A stretch of DNA of 64,000 nt, from the NCBI RefSeq assembly GCF_026151205.1, contig NC_087076.1, positions 1,187,692 through 1,251,691 of the forward strand. The letters run 5' to 3'. Shown one piece after another: positions 23,001 through 33,477 of this stretch (positions are counted from its first letter, which is position 1; each line of letters opens with the position of its first letter). The translations under genes and the position numbers were made by a program. Source of the stretch: Bolinopsis microptera (taxonomy: Eukaryota > Ctenophora > Tentaculata > Lobata > Bolinopsidae). The notes beneath the pieces were generated by a model that was not told the DNA's origin, made no database searches, and worked only from the letters and a program-made list of their open reading frames with translations.

Positions 23001-25634
23001 TTTAAAAACCACAATCGGGAACAAATGTTTTCGTTATTTTAGCCATTCATCCAAGAAGTCCTCCTTTTTAGTCATTTACTAGAGAAATCTCAAAGTCGAC
23101 TGCACTGTGGAAATGGCGATGACATCACCACACTTCGATTCCTCCCCCAAAAATAAGGCAACAAAGCAATAGCTAACGTATAAATGTGCTCATATTTCAT
23201 GACAATTAATTCACTAAAATATTTCTTGTTTTCAGGTCGCACAGTACTGTGGTCCCAAATGGAATGGAATGAATGAAGATGAAAAGCGACCTTTTGTGGA
23301 ATCAGCAGAGAAGGATAGAAAGCGGTATCTTGGTGAAATGAACATCTATAAAAAGCCACGTGATGAAGACAAGCCAAAGAGACCAGCAAGCGCGTATTTT
23401 CATTTTCTTGTTGAATTTCGAAAGAAAATGGCAGGAAAGCCGCTTCCGGAGCATACTACAATTCCCAAGTTGTCTGGAGCGTTGTGGCAGAAAATGACCG
23501 AGGAAGAGAGAAGACCATACAACACTAAAATGGAAGAAGAAAAGAAAGTATATGAGAAGAGATTAGCTGAGTACAGAAAGGTTCGTTAGCCGAAGATATG
23601 GGTAGATATTAGATAAGGTGTTACAAATTTGCATTGCTACTCTATAACAAAATTGGGAAACATCGTAGTTTAATGCACTAATACATACCCTTTTTTCAGA
23701 AAAAAGCGGAGGAAGCCATAAAAACTGCACAAAACAAACCGGAACCTGAAAAAAAAGAAGAAGCCCCCTACACTGATTACAGGGGATCGTTCGATGGCTC
23801 CACGCAAAACTCTGGGATCAATATGCTCTCCCAGTATTCCGACTTGAATCGTCACATACAAATGGTATGCTGTACTTTTGATTGTTTTGAAACGTGATTT
23901 CTCATTCACCATAATATAGTTCAAAATATTTTACTTGAAGTATTACTTCTGTACATTATTTACCTTACAAAATAAAGAAATTTCAGTAATAATAGAAATC
24001 AGAATACGGATAGTACGACTTTTTAGATCAGTCCTGATAGTATATTATGCAAATGTGCTCATTTATTAAGACTTTAAAGAGTCGAATATAACATGTAAAT
24101 TGTAAATGGTGTGGTGCGCACAACACCATTTACAATTTACACATGTATGTTACATTCATCTCTTTAACGTCTTAATAATGGGATGCTAATTGTCAAACAT
24201 TTGGGGAATAACACATCATAGTATTCTCGAAGAACTTGCCACGGTTCAAGCATCATATATTAAAAGAAACTAGTCTTAAAAACAAGTCTAAAGTTGTTGA
24301 TTTGTATCATTTTGTGCTTCACAGTTTTTCTTGGATTGACGTAAGTTTATCCTCCAGATGACGAGTCAAGATAATAAGACCTGGCAGGCGCAGCTACAAA
24401 ACATGCAGGCTGCTCAAGCTGCTCACCATTACAATAGTTATCATTACTCTGATATGTATAACTCTCCCGGTTCCTCAACACACTCAGGTACTATAATACT
24501 AATAACCACAGGGGGAGGGCCAGGGGTAGTGGGTCGATGGAAGGGGGAGGGGGCCGAGGGAGGGGTAGTGGGCCGAGGGATAACAATTTTATGGCTTTTT
24601 AAAATTTCGAATCAGCAATTTAAATTTTCTTCTGATTACAGGACAGGAAGTGAAACTACAAGATACAGTGCAAAACATGATGATACCTAACGTACTGAAT
24701 AGCACCTCGCTTCCTAGCATCCAATCCTTGCAGTCAAGTTAGTTACTTTTTATTTTATTTTCAGTTGTTATACATATCACCACATAAATCTGTTTTTAGC
24801 TAGTTTGCCCAAATGCCCCATGCCACGAAGAGAAGAGAAATCGTACAGTTAGCATCATACAAAACATTAGAAGCACCATTTTACGAATCTAAATTATAAA
24901 ATATTTATTTCTGCTGAGGCATGTTATGATTGAATTAAGTTTCTTAACTAGATGTGTCATCTCATTTGTCATGTACAGACGAAAATAGCTGGCCATGTAA
25001 TGAATTGCTGAGTTTTTTGTTAACTAAGCATTACCTAACATCTTGCTGCATGTGTCGTGATCTTAATCAAGTAGTGCTTGTCAAACACATTTTTACATCG
25101 GTCTGTCCACATGATCAAGAGAGACGAGACAAAAGAAATACTCTTCTATCAGTGCACACTGATTATAGAGAATTATCTACTGTATTGTGATAACATTCTT
25201 TACTGCAGGTATTCAGCTGACTGCGCCGTCCGAGGAACCTCAGCAGGTCCCTCTCGTGCAGCCGATGCAGATCCACCCAGACCTGCAGAAGCAGCTTCAA
25301 CAGCACCAGGAGGAACAACTCTTGTCAGTAGGACAGGAGAAGGAGGGGAGGATTGAGGCTAGAGAAGAGATACAGGGAGAAGGCCACCAGGAAGACGACG
25401 ACGAGGAGGTCGGAGATGAGGTCAGTTTTTTCTCTCTTTATATTTTCATATAGCCTTAATTTTCTGGTGATCTCGACAAAGCGGGATCACTTTTAGAGTT
25501 TATTATTTCCAATTTCCATGCTGTTGATTTTCCATAAAAGTTATTTTCCCTTCCTCGCTTTCTCTAAATTTACACTTCTTTAACCACAGGACGAAGCTAT
25601 TGGAAGTGGTGAAAATGGCGAGGGATCGTCTTAA
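19626..25634 (+). CDS. Tandem HMG-box protein with Q-rich N-terminus; duplicated first exon
   Basis: Nuclear, probably DNA-bending chromatin/transcription factor. Exons: 19626-20009 or 22196-22579 (duplicates), 23236-23580, 23700-23864, 24358-24487, 24642-24737, 25209-25420, 25590-25634 (TAA 25632-25634). Phases are 0,0,0,1,1,0 and all match. With one copy of the first exon the product is about 457 aa; an upstream exon may exist because the duplicated exon has an acceptor and opens in phase 0 before its first Met. Order: Q-rich segment, basic stretch (KRGRKANEDGDSRKRR), HMG box A (PKRAMTPYFFFTAEYRNSLR .. PKWNGMNEDEKRPF) split by the first intron, HMG box B (KPKRPASAYFHFLVEFRKK .. GALWQKMTEEERRPY), then low-complexity Q/S-rich and acidic C-terminal parts. 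The acidic tail (EDDDEEVGDE) recalls HMGB proteins. No precise orthologue name is justified. Confidence 0.9.
20034..20184. mobile_element. Degenerate MITE-like inverted-repeat element after HMG exon copy 1
   Basis: The left end, AGGACTGTTTGCATATT, pairs imperfectly with the right end, GATATGTGAACGCGTCT. The interior (TATTGTGTTGGCATTCA) matches the element at 22601-22756, and the position relative to the exon is the same. It was therefore probably copied together with the exon. Confidence 0.55.
20185..22195. other. Intron between the duplicated HMG exons
   Basis: No further coding exon was recognised. It holds a short TCTTATAAT tandem repeat (about 21508-21538) and a G-rich run (21573-21606). 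The last roughly 60 bp before copy 2 resemble the intron just upstream of copy 1, marking the duplicated unit. Confidence 0.55.
21573..21606 (+). repeat. Poly-G run
   Basis: An interrupted run of G ending in about 20 consecutive G. It can form quadruplex structure and its length is prone to assembly error. Confidence 0.85.
22196..22579 (+). CDS. HMG gene exon 1, copy 2
   Basis: 384-bp symmetric exon 2570 bp downstream of copy 1, with acceptor CTAATAG and donor GTACAG. It carries PKRAMTPYFFF, which keeps the proline found at this position in many HMG boxes. It joins in phase 0 to the shared exon at 23236 that completes box A. Confidence 0.85.
22601..22756. mobile_element. 156-bp MITE-like element after HMG exon copy 2
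   Basis: Terminal inverted repeats are AGGGACCGTTCACATATTCG at the left and, read in reverse complement, AGGGAGCGTTCAAATATTACG-type at the right. The ends resemble those of the element at 38040-38147. No clear target duplication was seen and it has no coding capacity. Confidence 0.6.
24040..24190. mobile_element. Imperfect palindrome in an HMG-gene intron, hairpin MITE-like
   Basis: The inner arms, GTAAATTGTAAATGGTGT and its complement, flank GTGCGCAC at about 24113-24121. The outer arms (TTATTAAGAC and GTCTTAATAA) are also complementary, giving a stem of some 60-70 bp with mismatches. It lies in the intron 23865-24357. Confidence 0.6.
24510..24581 (+). repeat. G-rich tract in an HMG-gene intron
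   Basis: Many GGGG/GGGGG runs separated by short spacers (for example GGGGGAGGGCCAGGGG) just downstream of the 24487 donor. It fits a G-quadruplex-forming sequence in the transcript. Confidence 0.65.
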
Positions 25635-28600
25635 GTCAATTGTGCATCAAACTGATGCTGCGGAACCGGGGCGAACTGGTCGGAGTGTACGTATGGGTCT
25701 CCAAGCATGTAAAGGAACGAGCAATATAAGACGCTGTTGTAAAAGCTATGTTGAAATTGTGTCACCAATTAGTGGTGTCATCTTTAGTGGTGTGCATTCA
25801 CCTGGCCCGACCCTAGGTACTGTGAAGACTACCGCTCCTATACATGCTACTTGTACAGTGCCATATAGAAAGACTTTAGGAAAGTTTCAAGGAATGAAAA
25901 CCGATCGGTAGTACAAGAGTAAACGTGTTAACCTTCTTGTAGGGGCAATATTACGAGGATACTTGTAATTCTTCCCATTCTTGCAATGCACTCCACTAGA
26001 CTTGATGTCGGGTGACACGACCTGGACTGTTTGATACTTGCTCAACTAATTGGTATTGAGATTATGTATAAACATAGGACTTCCATCGCTGTCAGTTCAC
26101 CTAGAGTAACCTAATATTCCCTAGTATTTAAGAAAAGATTATTTAATCCTGGAAGACTTCAGACGCAGAATTTCCCCTCAGAAACCCTACTATGCTTACC
26201 AACTGATTAAACATGAAGCAATTTTAAGTTAACTTCAATAATTTCTTATATCCTATTACTTCTGCTGGTATGATTGATTTAATATTATAAACGATGGTTC
26301 GGATGGAACGTTGAGACCGGGTTATTAAGGTAGACTTAATTTATTTGTAGGTTCGAGGATTGAACTCGCTCAAGGTTTAAAGTTTTGGTAGAATGACGAA
26401 ACCTTTCGATTGATAGATATAGATACCTCAAGCAATTCGACTTATTTTATACAGCCTTCAGCTGATTCTAAAAAAGTATTGCCACTTTTACGACCACGCT
26501 TTGTAGTATTTGAATAGTTAAAAAACATGGGAAAGCACGATTCAATCGTCAAGCTTATTGATTCGAATAGGTGTTTATCTGCACTCTTAGCCTTGATAAG
26601 GAATATTGGTCGTAAAGGTAGCAGTAATTCTTATTGATGCATTTTAAAATCCGCTCTCACTTTTTAAAACACAATTTATTACTTTGCTAATTAACTTCTC
26701 TACAGTAGCTCCTAGCGTGGCTTTTCAAAAAATTTGATTATCTTCCTAATATAAAACTAGTAACTGTTGCCTGCCCAATAAATACGCTCTCTCGCACAGA
26801 TAATTATAATAGCATCGGGTATTATTGGGGTTTAGCCATTTAGGCTGTTCACCGGAGCTTATGCTCTGGTACTTCATTTTTTGAAGTTTTTAGATTGATT
26901 TAATGAACTTTGATCCATGCAATATCGCATAGCCTCCAGATTATGTTGGCGTTATTGACGAAGGTCCTGCATCTTATTATAAGTTATAGTGTGCACGACA
27001 TTTTTTGCTCAAAGGACTCTATTTTGGTACTATAAAGTCTAATTTATTGTCGTTGATGTGAATTTATTGTGAAACAGTTTACAGAAATTAACATGAGGTA
27101 CGAACATGATTTTCAATCATGTTTTGTGAATGATGAAACTGAACATGCATTCTGATTATTCAAAGTTGAAACCAATTTTATTGACTTGTTGGTACCAAAT
27201 ATATTTCACCTCAGCCTGAATTCTGCTATTTGCAATAATGAAAGGAGTTATATTTTAACCTCTAGCCCGAACACGAAATTGATTTTAAAACAGTTGTCTA
27301 ATTTGGAGGCTATGCTTCAAGTAATGAATAATTAAATAACATTATGAATAATCTCTTCACCTATCACTATATGATATCATACTATGCAAATTTATTAATG
27401 CAATCATTTAACGGATATTACTCCTGGCTGGGAAACGATGCACCTTTGACTTAACAGCAACCTACCCTACTTAACACATGTCACATGCTGTCACGTGTCA
27501 AAATGTTGGCTCCCCACCAGAAGTAACATCTACTGGGGGCTAGTCTATCAATATCATCCACGTGGCACGGGCTGGGTTTGGGATATTGCTTTGTTTATTT
27601 CCACTAAGTTTTCATCTGCCCAATTTGTCTGTTAGAAAAACAATGTAGTAATTCCCTCTAGAATATGTAGATAACATTCCCCTGGCTTATTATTTAGTTG
27701 GTGGAGTAATACTTGCCCTGAGCTGTGTTGAGTTTGTAATAGACTAATATTGTTTTCTTCTTAAGTGCGATCTGCTTTTCACATATAACTCTATTCAATA
27801 ACCGATCATATTCTGTAAAATTATTAGTATGTGGGGCAGGATGGTTGGGTAGGGATGTTTGTGGATGTTATTAATAGCTGCCCTAACATATCAGTAGGCT
27901 AGACTTATTTTAGACGAGAGCGAACTATTTCAAGTATTTAAATCATGTTTTTTTGTATCTTAGGACTTCAATGCATTTTTCATCGAAATTCATCCGCCAT
28001 TTTACTGCATGAGTATTCAAAACATTCTGCTACGCCACACTTCTCATTTAGTTCAATAATTCAAATTATTTTAATCCATCATCTGATTCGATTTTAAAGT
28101 TTTAAATTGTGGTCTAAGTTTACTGTTATGTTGAAACACGGGCATTGAACTGAAGTTAAATAGGATTGTAAGCTTTTAGATCAAGTATTCATTTCAAATT
28201 GAGTTGAAAACTCCACCGGTCTGGAAGAGTGGAAGTTATAAGAGCTTTCAATATCTTATCTTTACTATTATATATGTTACGATCAAAACAAACTGAAGAG
28301 CTTATGTTGTTTATGTTATCATCATAAACAAACTTATGTGTTACTTGTCGTTTGTTTAGGTCTGAGACATAGCGTGATCCTTTCATAATTGATAAGAAAT
28401 AATTAATGTGTAGCATATGATAGTTTGATCAAGCTTGCAATCATTGATTCTGATTTTTCTACTGGCGACAACCTAACTGTCGTGTCGTAAACCAGGGCTA
28501 CGAAAATAATTGATTTTATTGAAGTACATTTGTTTGTGCTCCCTCTTAACTGAAATAAAGGTATTAAACATAATTCATGATATAAAGGAATACAAGGAAT

Positions 28601-28858
28601 ACAAGGAATACAAGGAATACAAATTTAAAATCTTGAGCTACAATAGTAACTGTTAAGATAATAACAATATCATAAGATTTGAATTTATTATATTAATATA
28701 ACTTAACTAAAGTGAAAAATAAAGATTTGACATAAAATATTTTGTTTTCAGTCGCCTTGGTAATGCTGTAATGCTTGAGCCAGGTCACTTTGCAGTTTGC
28801 ACTCGTCGTTGCGCGAAAAGAAACAAAAGCGGGTACAGTGATTTTCAGTGTTCACTGT
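25635..28858. other. 3' flank of the HMG gene; no coding exon seen
   Basis: Contains the HMG gene 3' UTR of unknown length. A candidate AATAAA lies at 26777-26782 and another near 28554. No conserved frame was recognised on either strand. The right end (from about 28585) is probably the 3' untranslated tail of the minus-strand LINE. Confidence 0.5.
28585..28620. repeat. 9-bp tandem repeat (AAGGAATAC)4, possible LINE tail
   Basis: Four perfect copies. On the minus strand this is (GTATTCCTT)4 about 240 nt past the LINE stop codon. Many CR1/L2/RTE-type LINEs end in short tandem repeats rather than poly(A), so it may mark the element's 3' terminus (inferred). Confidence 0.6.
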
Positions 28859-31800
28859 TCATGTACTGGCCAGAGAGTCAACAAATTTCTTGCGGTTGTT
28901 AAAACACGTAGTGGCAAACCTAGCAACGACTCTCGTGAGGTGGACTTGACTTTCGTTCGTGATAAGTTCAATGATTTCACTGTTGTTGCTGATGAATTTG
29001 AGGACGTTTGCTCCAGGGATGACATTGTGAACAGAATAAGATGTCGCAGACGGTTTGATTGGATTTGATATGAGTGACTGGATCTTGTCTAGGACTTTTC
29101 GCCTCGATGCAGCGTTAAGATCACAATGGTTAAGGAAGTGGTCTTCATTCTCAATAATACCAGAACCTAAGACTATATTGCACCAGGAGCATATTCGCTC
29201 GTCACGTGGAGTTTGATTATATCGGCCAAGTTCAATTTCGAGTCGATGTGCACTGATCCGCAGTCTTGTGATATTAGCACGGTCTGCATATTTAATGACA
29301 CTATCTAGGTAATACTCTTTGTTAAATTTGGATTTTAGGTCACGATAGAATTCTAATTTCCGAGAAGTGTTGATACAGGACCCCCAATATTCTCTAAAAT
29401 TACATTTCAAAGTTTTAGTAATGACGTGTGGTGTGAATATTTTACTCCCGATGGGTTGTGTTGATTGAGGAGGAATTCGTTTCTTGAAACCGTTGTGAAT
29501 AAGAAAGTCCTCTTTTGGTGGTTTTGCGATACTCGGGTTTCTTTCGAAAAGTAACTTGGAGTGATTGTTTTTGAGTGTGCGGTAGGCTGTGACATGATCG
29601 GTAGAGAAACATGGGTCTAGCGCGAGGACAGGCTCCAAACCCCTGTACCAGTCCAATTTCATGTTCATTTGTTCTTTGAAAGCTAAGGAGACAAGGGAGT
29701 TATCTTTGAGATTTTTCAAACGTTGGCTATATTTGAGAGTGAGGTTAATACATTCATAGATTAATGGGTAGCGGCCTGACTCACCCCAGACGCCTGCGTT
29801 GCTGGCTTTACGATTTACCCCCAGTGACCATTTAAGAAAGTGAAGGTGAACTTTTTCGCTGTTCAGAAGGCTAATTTTCTTGAGGATACTAGTTTGAAAT
29901 TTTGTTTTTGTGTCGGCATCCATATTGAGATCGACTTGTTTTGTTATGTGTTTTATGATAGCCATGTTAGGTGTGTAAATAGGCGCTCCGTAAAGAACGA
30001 TAGGTTTAATAAGACCATCAAAGAGTGTTGTTAGAGAGCGGAATGATAATTTGGATTTGTTTACTGAGCTTTTCATGGCATAAAGTGCACGCATGGCTTT
30101 CTTTTTGAGCTCAGTTCGGGCATTTGTGAATGTGCCGGATTTGTGTATTTCGATTCCTAGATAGCAGTATGACTCGACTTCTTCTAACAAGTGATCACCA
30201 ATTTTGAGGGGAACCGGCTGATAAGTATCAAAACGGGCATTAAATTTCATGAGTTTAGTTTTATCTGCATTAATTTCGACGCCCCATTCCAAGCAGAAAT
30301 TGTTCAAAGCATCGAGTTGCTTTTGGAGGGTTTTGGGGTCCAGTGCCAAGAGTATCAGATCATCTGCCCATAGTAAGTGACTGATAAGTTGGTTCATTAG
30401 TTTCGGACAGTTATCATATTCTAGTCGAGGGGAAAGATCTCTGATGTATATCTTAAATAGATCAGGGGAAAGTGGATGACCCTGTTCAGTTCCTTTATTG
30501 ATATCAAATTTTTCGCTGACAAATCCAGATAGTTTTATCTGGCCAGTGGAATTTTTATACATATGTTTAAGAACATTAAATGTTTTGCCAGTGATACCTA
30601 GTTTAGCTAATTTTAAGAAAAGAGCTTCACGGCAAACAGAGTCGAAGGCCTTCCGGAAGTCCACAAAAACAGCATAGACGGGAACCTTGAGCTTTTTGTA
30701 TTTAGACGTAATGGTGTTGAGTGTGAGTATGTGGTCATATGTTTGAGCTCCTTTAGCGAAGCCAAGTTGATTTATGGGGTCCGGGTTGTATTCATTTTTG
30801 AACTTGATTATCCTGTTTAACATGATGGTCGAAAATAGTTTTCCGATTGTACTACTCACAGCAACTGCTCTGTAATTGTCTGGATTATCTTTGTCGCCTT
30901 TTTTGTGTAGGGGTGTAATAATGCTGTTGTTCCATGGGTAAGTTCCAGTGTCCAAACAGCGGTTAAAGACTTTGCAAAGGAGTTGTGTGTTTGTTGTGGA
31001 CAAGGTCTTCAGTATTTCATTACATATCATATCCTCCGAGGAACTTTTGCCGTTTTTGAGTGAAGAGATCGCAGTAGATATTTCGTCCACAGAGATCTGG
31101 CCATTGAGTATTGATTGTGCAGGGGATGGTTGGAAATTATTGTTAATAGCCTCTGCATTTTGAAGCATTTCTTCCTTATTCTCTACAGTTATGGTGCTAT
31201 GTGCATTGGCATAAAGTTTACCAAAGAATTTTTGAAAGTTGTCCATGTCATGGCAATCAAATTTGTCAACTCTTCCTTTAAATTTTTTCAGTTTTTTGAA
31301 TTGTTTCCAGTTAAGAATTTTACCAGATTCAATATCTGTATTCAATTTGTCAAGATATTTGTTTTTTGTACGGTCAATTAAACTTTTGTACGTATTTTTT
31401 ACTTGGTAAAAATTTTTTCGAAGATAATCGCTATTGGGGAAATCAGAAACAATTTGAGCTGCACGAGTACAAGATATTTTAGCTTCTCTGGTGGCTTGTG
31501 TGAACCAGGGTTGTTTATTTATTGATCCCTTTTTGGTTATTTTGGGATGTTTGGTCTTTTGGAGACATTTGTCTGCTATTTTGTTCAAGTGTACTGTGAT
31601 ATCTTCGTTTAATTTGTATGTACCTAGGAGATCTTCGGGATAATCTGTTTCTAAGAGGCTTTTGGAACATTCTTCCACAAGTGGGTCCATCATTGTATCC
31701 CGTAAGCTTGAAAGGCTATCAGGAGTTATTTTGTAACGAAGTGGGGCTCGAGCGTAAGTTTCATGGAGTGCCTTTGTGTTTACAAGAGTGTTGGAAGGAG

Positions 31801-32620
31801 AGAAGTTGAGTGCCAGGAGTAGTGGTTTATGATCAGAAAAGCAAGTGAACGGCTGGATTGTCATATGACTTAGATACTTACTGCAGTTTGGTGATATAAT
31901 AAAGTAGTCAACAACGCTGGCACCGCTGGTCTGAATACAAGTGAAGTCACCATATGAGTCTCCTAAAGTTCTCCCATTGAGAATATGGAGTTCATTATTG
32001 ACAAGCATTTCTAGAAAGGGTCTTTTGTAATTGTTCGACTTTTTGTCCTTTGAGTTCCTGGTTGGAAGTTCTTGTGGGGTGTAGTCTTCTGGCAGGGGAA
32101 TGAAGCTCTCGTAGCCACATTTGTCCTCTTTGATAAAGTCAATGTCATGGCCGATACGCGAGTTGAAGTCACCACAAGTAATGACATCACCTTTACTTAA
32201 AAGAACATTGAGAAATTGGTCCAGTTCACGGATGGTGTCAAAGCCCGAAATATTTGAGTTTTTAGAGGAAGTGTTAGCTGGCTTAATGTATGAGTTAACA
32301 ATGAATATATCATTATCTACGCCAAAGTAATTTTTGTCAAGTTTACAGGCAACAACATCTTCAATTATGGATTTTTCAAGTTTAACGCCTTTGGATATTT
32401 CGTTTTGGACCATTATGCATACGCCACCATGTTTTTTGTCCCGGCGGGTTTTATTGAAGGACCTGTAACCCGAGTGTTTGACAGGTTGTCTTATTTCTTG
32501 AAGGCAGACAATAGGAAACTTGTCAAAGACGGCACAAAATTGAGGGTCATCAAACTTAGAGCCAAAAGTTGTATTTGTTGATTGGATGTTCCAGCTTATA
32601 ATTTTGGATTGTAAATTCAT
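28859..32620 (-). CDS. Non-LTR retrotransposon ORF2: endonuclease-reverse transcriptase, intact
   Basis: Uninterrupted 1253-codon ORF. Residues 1-270 are an APE-type endonuclease with WNIQ (10-13), LQE (40-42), GDFNSR (150-155), VVDYFIISP (236-244) and SDHKP (262-266). Residues about 500-830 are the reverse transcriptase, with PLHKKGD, FVDFRKAFDSV (catalytic Asp near 654), GTEQGHPLSPDLF and WADDLILLA (catalytic Asp pair 752-753). Near residue 1150 is a CSWC..HFLNHC zinc-knuckle of the zf-RVT kind. It nicks target DNA and copies element RNA. No ORF1 precedes it within the 860 bp up to the CERT stop, so the copy either lacks one by nature or is 5'-truncated. It lies between the convergent HMG and CERT genes. 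An intact frame of this length implies recent insertion. Clade not assigned. Confidence 0.93.
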   Translation of the reverse strand: MNLQSKIISWNIQSTNTTFGSKFDDPQFCAVFDKFPIVCLQEIRQPVKHSGYRSFNKTRRDKKHGGVCIMVQNEISKGVKLEKSIIEDVVACKLDKNYFGVDNDIFIVNSYIKPANTSSKNSNISGFDTIRELDQFLNVLLSKGDVITCGDFNSRIGHDIDFIKEDKCGYESFIPLPEDYTPQELPTRNSKDKKSNNYKRPFLEMLVNNELHILNGRTLGDSYGDFTCIQTSGASVVDYFIISPNCSKYLSHMTIQPFTCFSDHKPLLLALNFSPSNTLVNTKALHETYARAPLRYKITPDSLSSLRDTMMDPLVEECSKSLLETDYPEDLLGTYKLNEDITVHLNKIADKCLQKTKHPKITKKGSINKQPWFTQATREAKISCTRAAQIVSDFPNSDYLRKNFYQVKNTYKSLIDRTKNKYLDKLNTDIESGKILNWKQFKKLKKFKGRVDKFDCHDMDNFQKFFGKLYANAHSTITVENKEEMLQNAEAINNNFQPSPAQSILNGQISVDEISTAISSLKNGKSSSEDMICNEILKTLSTTNTQLLCKVFNRCLDTGTYPWNNSIITPLHKKGDKDNPDNYRAVAVSSTIGKLFSTIMLNRIIKFKNEYNPDPINQLGFAKGAQTYDHILTLNTITSKYKKLKVPVYAVFVDFRKAFDSVCREALFLKLAKLGITGKTFNVLKHMYKNSTGQIKLSGFVSEKFDINKGTEQGHPLSPDLFKIYIRDLSPRLEYDNCPKLMNQLISHLLWADDLILLALDPKTLQKQLDALNNFCLEWGVEINADKTKLMKFNARFDTYQPVPLKIGDHLLEEVESYCYLGIEIHKSGTFTNARTELKKKAMRALYAMKSSVNKSKLSFRSLTTLFDGLIKPIVLYGAPIYTPNMAIIKHITKQVDLNMDADTKTKFQTSILKKISLLNSEKVHLHFLKWSLGVNRKASNAGVWGESGRYPLIYECINLTLKYSQRLKNLKDNSLVSLAFKEQMNMKLDWYRGLEPVLALDPCFSTDHVTAYRTLKNNHSKLLFERNPSIAKPPKEDFLIHNGFKKRIPPQSTQPIGSKIFTPHVITKTLKCNFREYWGSCINTSRKLEFYRDLKSKFNKEYYLDSVIKYADRANITRLRISAHRLEIELGRYNQTPRDERICSWCNIVLGSGIIENEDHFLNHCDLNAASRRKVLDKIQSLISNPIKPSATSYSVHNVIPGANVLKFISNNSEIIELITNESQVHLTRVVARFATTCFNNRKKFVDSLAST

Positions 32621-33477
32621 AGTATTTTTTCAAGAGGTTGGGTTGGTGGTCATGATTTGAAGACTAAAATTTAGACTGGAAGCTCATAAAGTGTGTTGAT
32701 AAATACACTAAATAGCGTGTCCTACATTTGTTTAGGATCGGATGTATCGACTGTATTGATTATATATATATATTACTCGTCATACTGTTAAAAACAAATC
32801 AACAACCGATTTGATTCCATTCTTAAAATACGCGATTATGCTTGCAATAACTGCTATGTCGTAAGGAAGATTAGCAAGGACACAAAATATGATAATGTAG
32901 CGATGACTAGATAGACCACTTAGACTAGACATGTTGCTCTCAGTACCCAATATACCTTACATTATATATTTTAGTAATTATGATGTCACTTTATGTCCTA
33001 TTATTACTGTTTCTTTTTATACCAGAGTTTTATTTGTTGTGTTAAACTTAGTCATAGGCGGAGTAACGGACCAGTAACATCCTGATATTATCCAAGGTCG
33101 TACATTCTTTGACGTTGTAGAGTCCTAATTAATGTTGATCCACTCCGCGCATGACTGTGTTTATTTTTATCAAAAAAATTGTCACAAATGAAAACACTTA
33201 TATGAGGTGTTATCCTGCTCTTTTAAATAGAGAAAATCAAATATATAGAATAGATTTAAACAAAAATAAATAGACACAAAACATCAAAAGGGTGAGAACA
33301 GAAATACAAACATCAAGTAATGTCTACTTTACTAGCTATAAACTATCAGGTAATTACAAAACATTATCATATTATTTATTATCTTTGGGTATTTTATATC
33401 GGTATTTAAAATATCGTACATGAAGCCTAACAAGTCACAGTGTCATAATAATATGTCATAACATCCAATCTATAGAG
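32621..33477. other. Interval between LINE ORF2 and the CERT 3' end
   Basis: Probably the 5' leader of the LINE on the right of its start codon, followed by intergenic DNA and the CERT 3' UTR. It contains the CERT poly(A) signal and no coding exon. Confidence 0.5.
33375..33380 (-). terminator. Poly(A) signal of CERT
   Basis: AATAAA on the minus strand (TTTATT on plus) about 100 nt past the CERT stop codon. Confidence 0.55.
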
